A stretch of 14,646 bases of DNA, taken from contig DAOUAJ010000070.1 of assembly GCA_034433615.1 (NCBI GenBank), forward strand, positions 1 through 14,646, in the 5' to 3' direction. Below, piece after piece: positions 14,074-14,646 of this stretch. Source of the stretch: DAOUAJ01 sp034433615 (GTDB lineage: Bacteria; Chloroflexota; Anaerolineae; DUEN01). The translations under genes were made by a program, and so were the position numbers. Under the pieces are notes generated by a model. That model had not been told where the DNA came from. It worked only from the letters and a program-made list of their open reading frames with translations, and searched no databases. Within the stretch, counting starts at the first letter, position 1. The number at the start of each line of letters is the position of its first letter.

Positions 14074-14104
14074 TCTGTCCTGAAAATAGCAGTCAGCGAT
14101 CAGC
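14074..14104. repeat. 31-bp direct repeat, copy 1
   Basis: This 31-bp stretch, which begins TCTGTCCTGAAAATAGCAG, recurs exactly at 14606-14636. The hydrolase Shine-Dalgarno (14066-14070) is only 3 bp away. Its end runs into heptad units (CAGCGAT at 14094-14100, CAGCCAT at 14101-14107 and 14108-14114, partial unit 14115-14120). Confidence 0.9.
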
Positions 14105-14120
14105 CATCAGCCATCAGCCA
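14094..14120. repeat. Heptad tandem repeat CAGCSAT, array 1
   Basis: Nearly four 7-bp units with CAG-C/G variation. Together with the following bases they can fold: CAGCCATCA (14108-14116) pairs with TGATGGCTG (14135-14143) and GCCA with TGGC around CTC. Confidence 0.8.
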
Positions 14121-14136
14121 CTCTGGCTGAAGGTTG

Positions 14137-14463
14137 ATGGCTGCGCGTTCTGGACGACCCCCCAAGTTCAGTGCCACTGAAATCGTCCACATCAAGGCCA
14201 TCGCCTGTGAACGGCCAGCCTAGCTTGGCTTGCCCCTCAGCCGCTTTTCGTTAGGCAAGATAGTGCTGTGGATTCAGCAAGCTGAGATCGTCTCGACGAT
14301 CAGCACCAGTACCGCCTGGCGCTTGTTGCACCACGATGCGATCCGGCCGTGGTATTACCGGGGCTGGTTGTTCCCGCGTGACCCGGACTTCCTCGCCAAA
14401 GCCGCCCCTGTGTTAGACCTGTACCGGCGGATATGGCAGGGCCAACCGTTAGGGAAGAACTGA
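14137..14463 (+). pseudogene. Decayed IS630-type transposase, N-terminal fragment with internal stop
   Basis: Reading from ATG 14137 gives MAARSGRPPKFSATEIVH, then IKAIACERPA, an in-frame TAG at 14221-14223, then LGLPLSRFSLGKIVLWIQQAEIV. The frame goes on through STSTAWRLLHHDAIRPW, WLFPRDPDFLAKAAPVLDLY and QGQPLGKN to TGA at 14461-14463. This matches the N-terminal helix-turn-helix region and the PWYYR..FPRDP..LDLY linker of IS630-family transposases, which I recognise from family memory. The DDE catalytic part that should follow is absent. TAG probably arose from CAG. The piece is a dead relic bounded by the 31-bp direct repeats. Confidence 0.8.
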
Positions 14464-14605
14464 TGAAATCAAGGTCTAGCCGTCCTGCGGGCTTGAGGAA
14501 AATAGATGCATCATGTACTCCTCGATCTCTCTTATGGACGACCGCCAGCGGAGTATACCACATTTTCATCGAGTGGGTTACCGCCGCCAGCGGCATGGAA
14601 AGTTA
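14464..14605. other. Unassigned spacer after the transposase relic
   Basis: No gene is recognised. Short frames here do not resemble the missing transposase C-terminus. CCGCCAGCGG occurs twice (14543-14552 region and 14584-14593 region). A minus-strand extended -10 (TGG then TATACT at 14557-14552) is present without a matching -35. Confidence 0.4.
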
Positions 14606-14646
14606 TCTGTCCTGAAAATAGCAGTCAGCGATCAGCGATTAGCGAT
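14606..14646. repeat. 31-bp direct repeat, copy 2, with heptad array continuing past the window
   Basis: 14606-14636 is identical to 14074-14104. The heptads CAGCGAT (14626-14632), CAGCGAT (14633-14639) and TAGCGAT (14640-14646) run to the right edge, so the array is cut by the window. The same 31-bp core with different heptad variants suggests a dispersed repeat family rather than a simple local duplication. Confidence 0.9.

Noticed and set aside
14094..14120. CRISPR array suggested by repeats
   Set aside because: Units are contiguous 7-bp tandem repeats with no spacers; the 31-bp copies are 500 bp apart with a transposase relic between, and no cas genes are present.
14552..14557. Minus-strand extended -10 (TGG TATACT) as hydrolase promoter
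   Set aside because: No -35 match and almost 500 bp from the start codon; kept only as a note in the spacer entry.
14300..14596. 98-residue minus-strand frame at the right edge
   Set aside because: Antisense to the IS630 fragment and low-complexity spacer; no features.

Overview
The window is a stretch of a GC-rich bacterial chromosome. The gene content, the Tat-exported lipoprotein of a sugar transporter and the dispersed heptad repeats would suit a (possibly thermophilic) member of the Chloroflexota such as an Anaerolineae relative. That placement is an inference from style and was not tested by any search.

Positions 1-4890, all on the minus strand, hold the classic translation and envelope operon, in transcription order rpsB (S2), tsf (EF-Ts), pyrH (UMP kinase), frr (ribosome recycling factor), uppS (isoprenyl diphosphate synthase) and cdsA (CDP-diglyceride synthase, whose C-terminus runs off the left edge). 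It is driven by a good sigma70-type promoter at 4891-4919. The rpsB leader contains tandem 18-nt repeats that can fold as successive mini-hairpins. A hairpin lies between rpsB and tsf, and a well-formed intrinsic terminator lies between frr and uppS, so expression is probably stepped down along the operon.

The promoter region 4891-4933 is an 11-bp inverted repeat that holds both -10 boxes of two back-to-back promoters. The rightward one drives a small Trm112-like zinc-ribbon protein (4980-5225). A 13-bp perfect-stem hairpin separates that gene from the next, convergent cluster.

Positions 5293-8034, minus strand, hold a CYTH (triphosphate tunnel) protein, RtcA (RNA 3'-phosphate cyclase) and RNase Z. 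rtcA and rnz overlap by 13 nt. CYTH and rtcA each have a recognisable promoter. Two of the three genes certainly act on RNA 3' ends, so this looks like an RNA-end processing cluster, with the CYTH substrate unknown.

Positions 8213-11828, plus strand, hold a carbohydrate ABC importer operon: a consensus promoter, a roughly 240-nt structured leader, a Tat/lipobox substrate-binding protein, a strong intercistronic hairpin and two MalF/MalG-type permeases. No ATPase gene is present in the window. Converging on it, with only 15 bp between stop codons, is a large TIM-barrel glycoside hydrolase-like gene (11844-14057, minus strand). It probably acts on the imported sugar or on a precursor of it.

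Positions 14058-14646 are accessory DNA: two exact copies of a 31-bp repeat followed by 7-bp tandem units, flanking a decayed IS630-type transposase fragment. This debris abuts the ribosome binding site of the hydrolase gene.

Half of the 14 intact or edge-truncated genes start with GTG or TTG; these starts were chosen from Shine-Dalgarno position and family N-termini.
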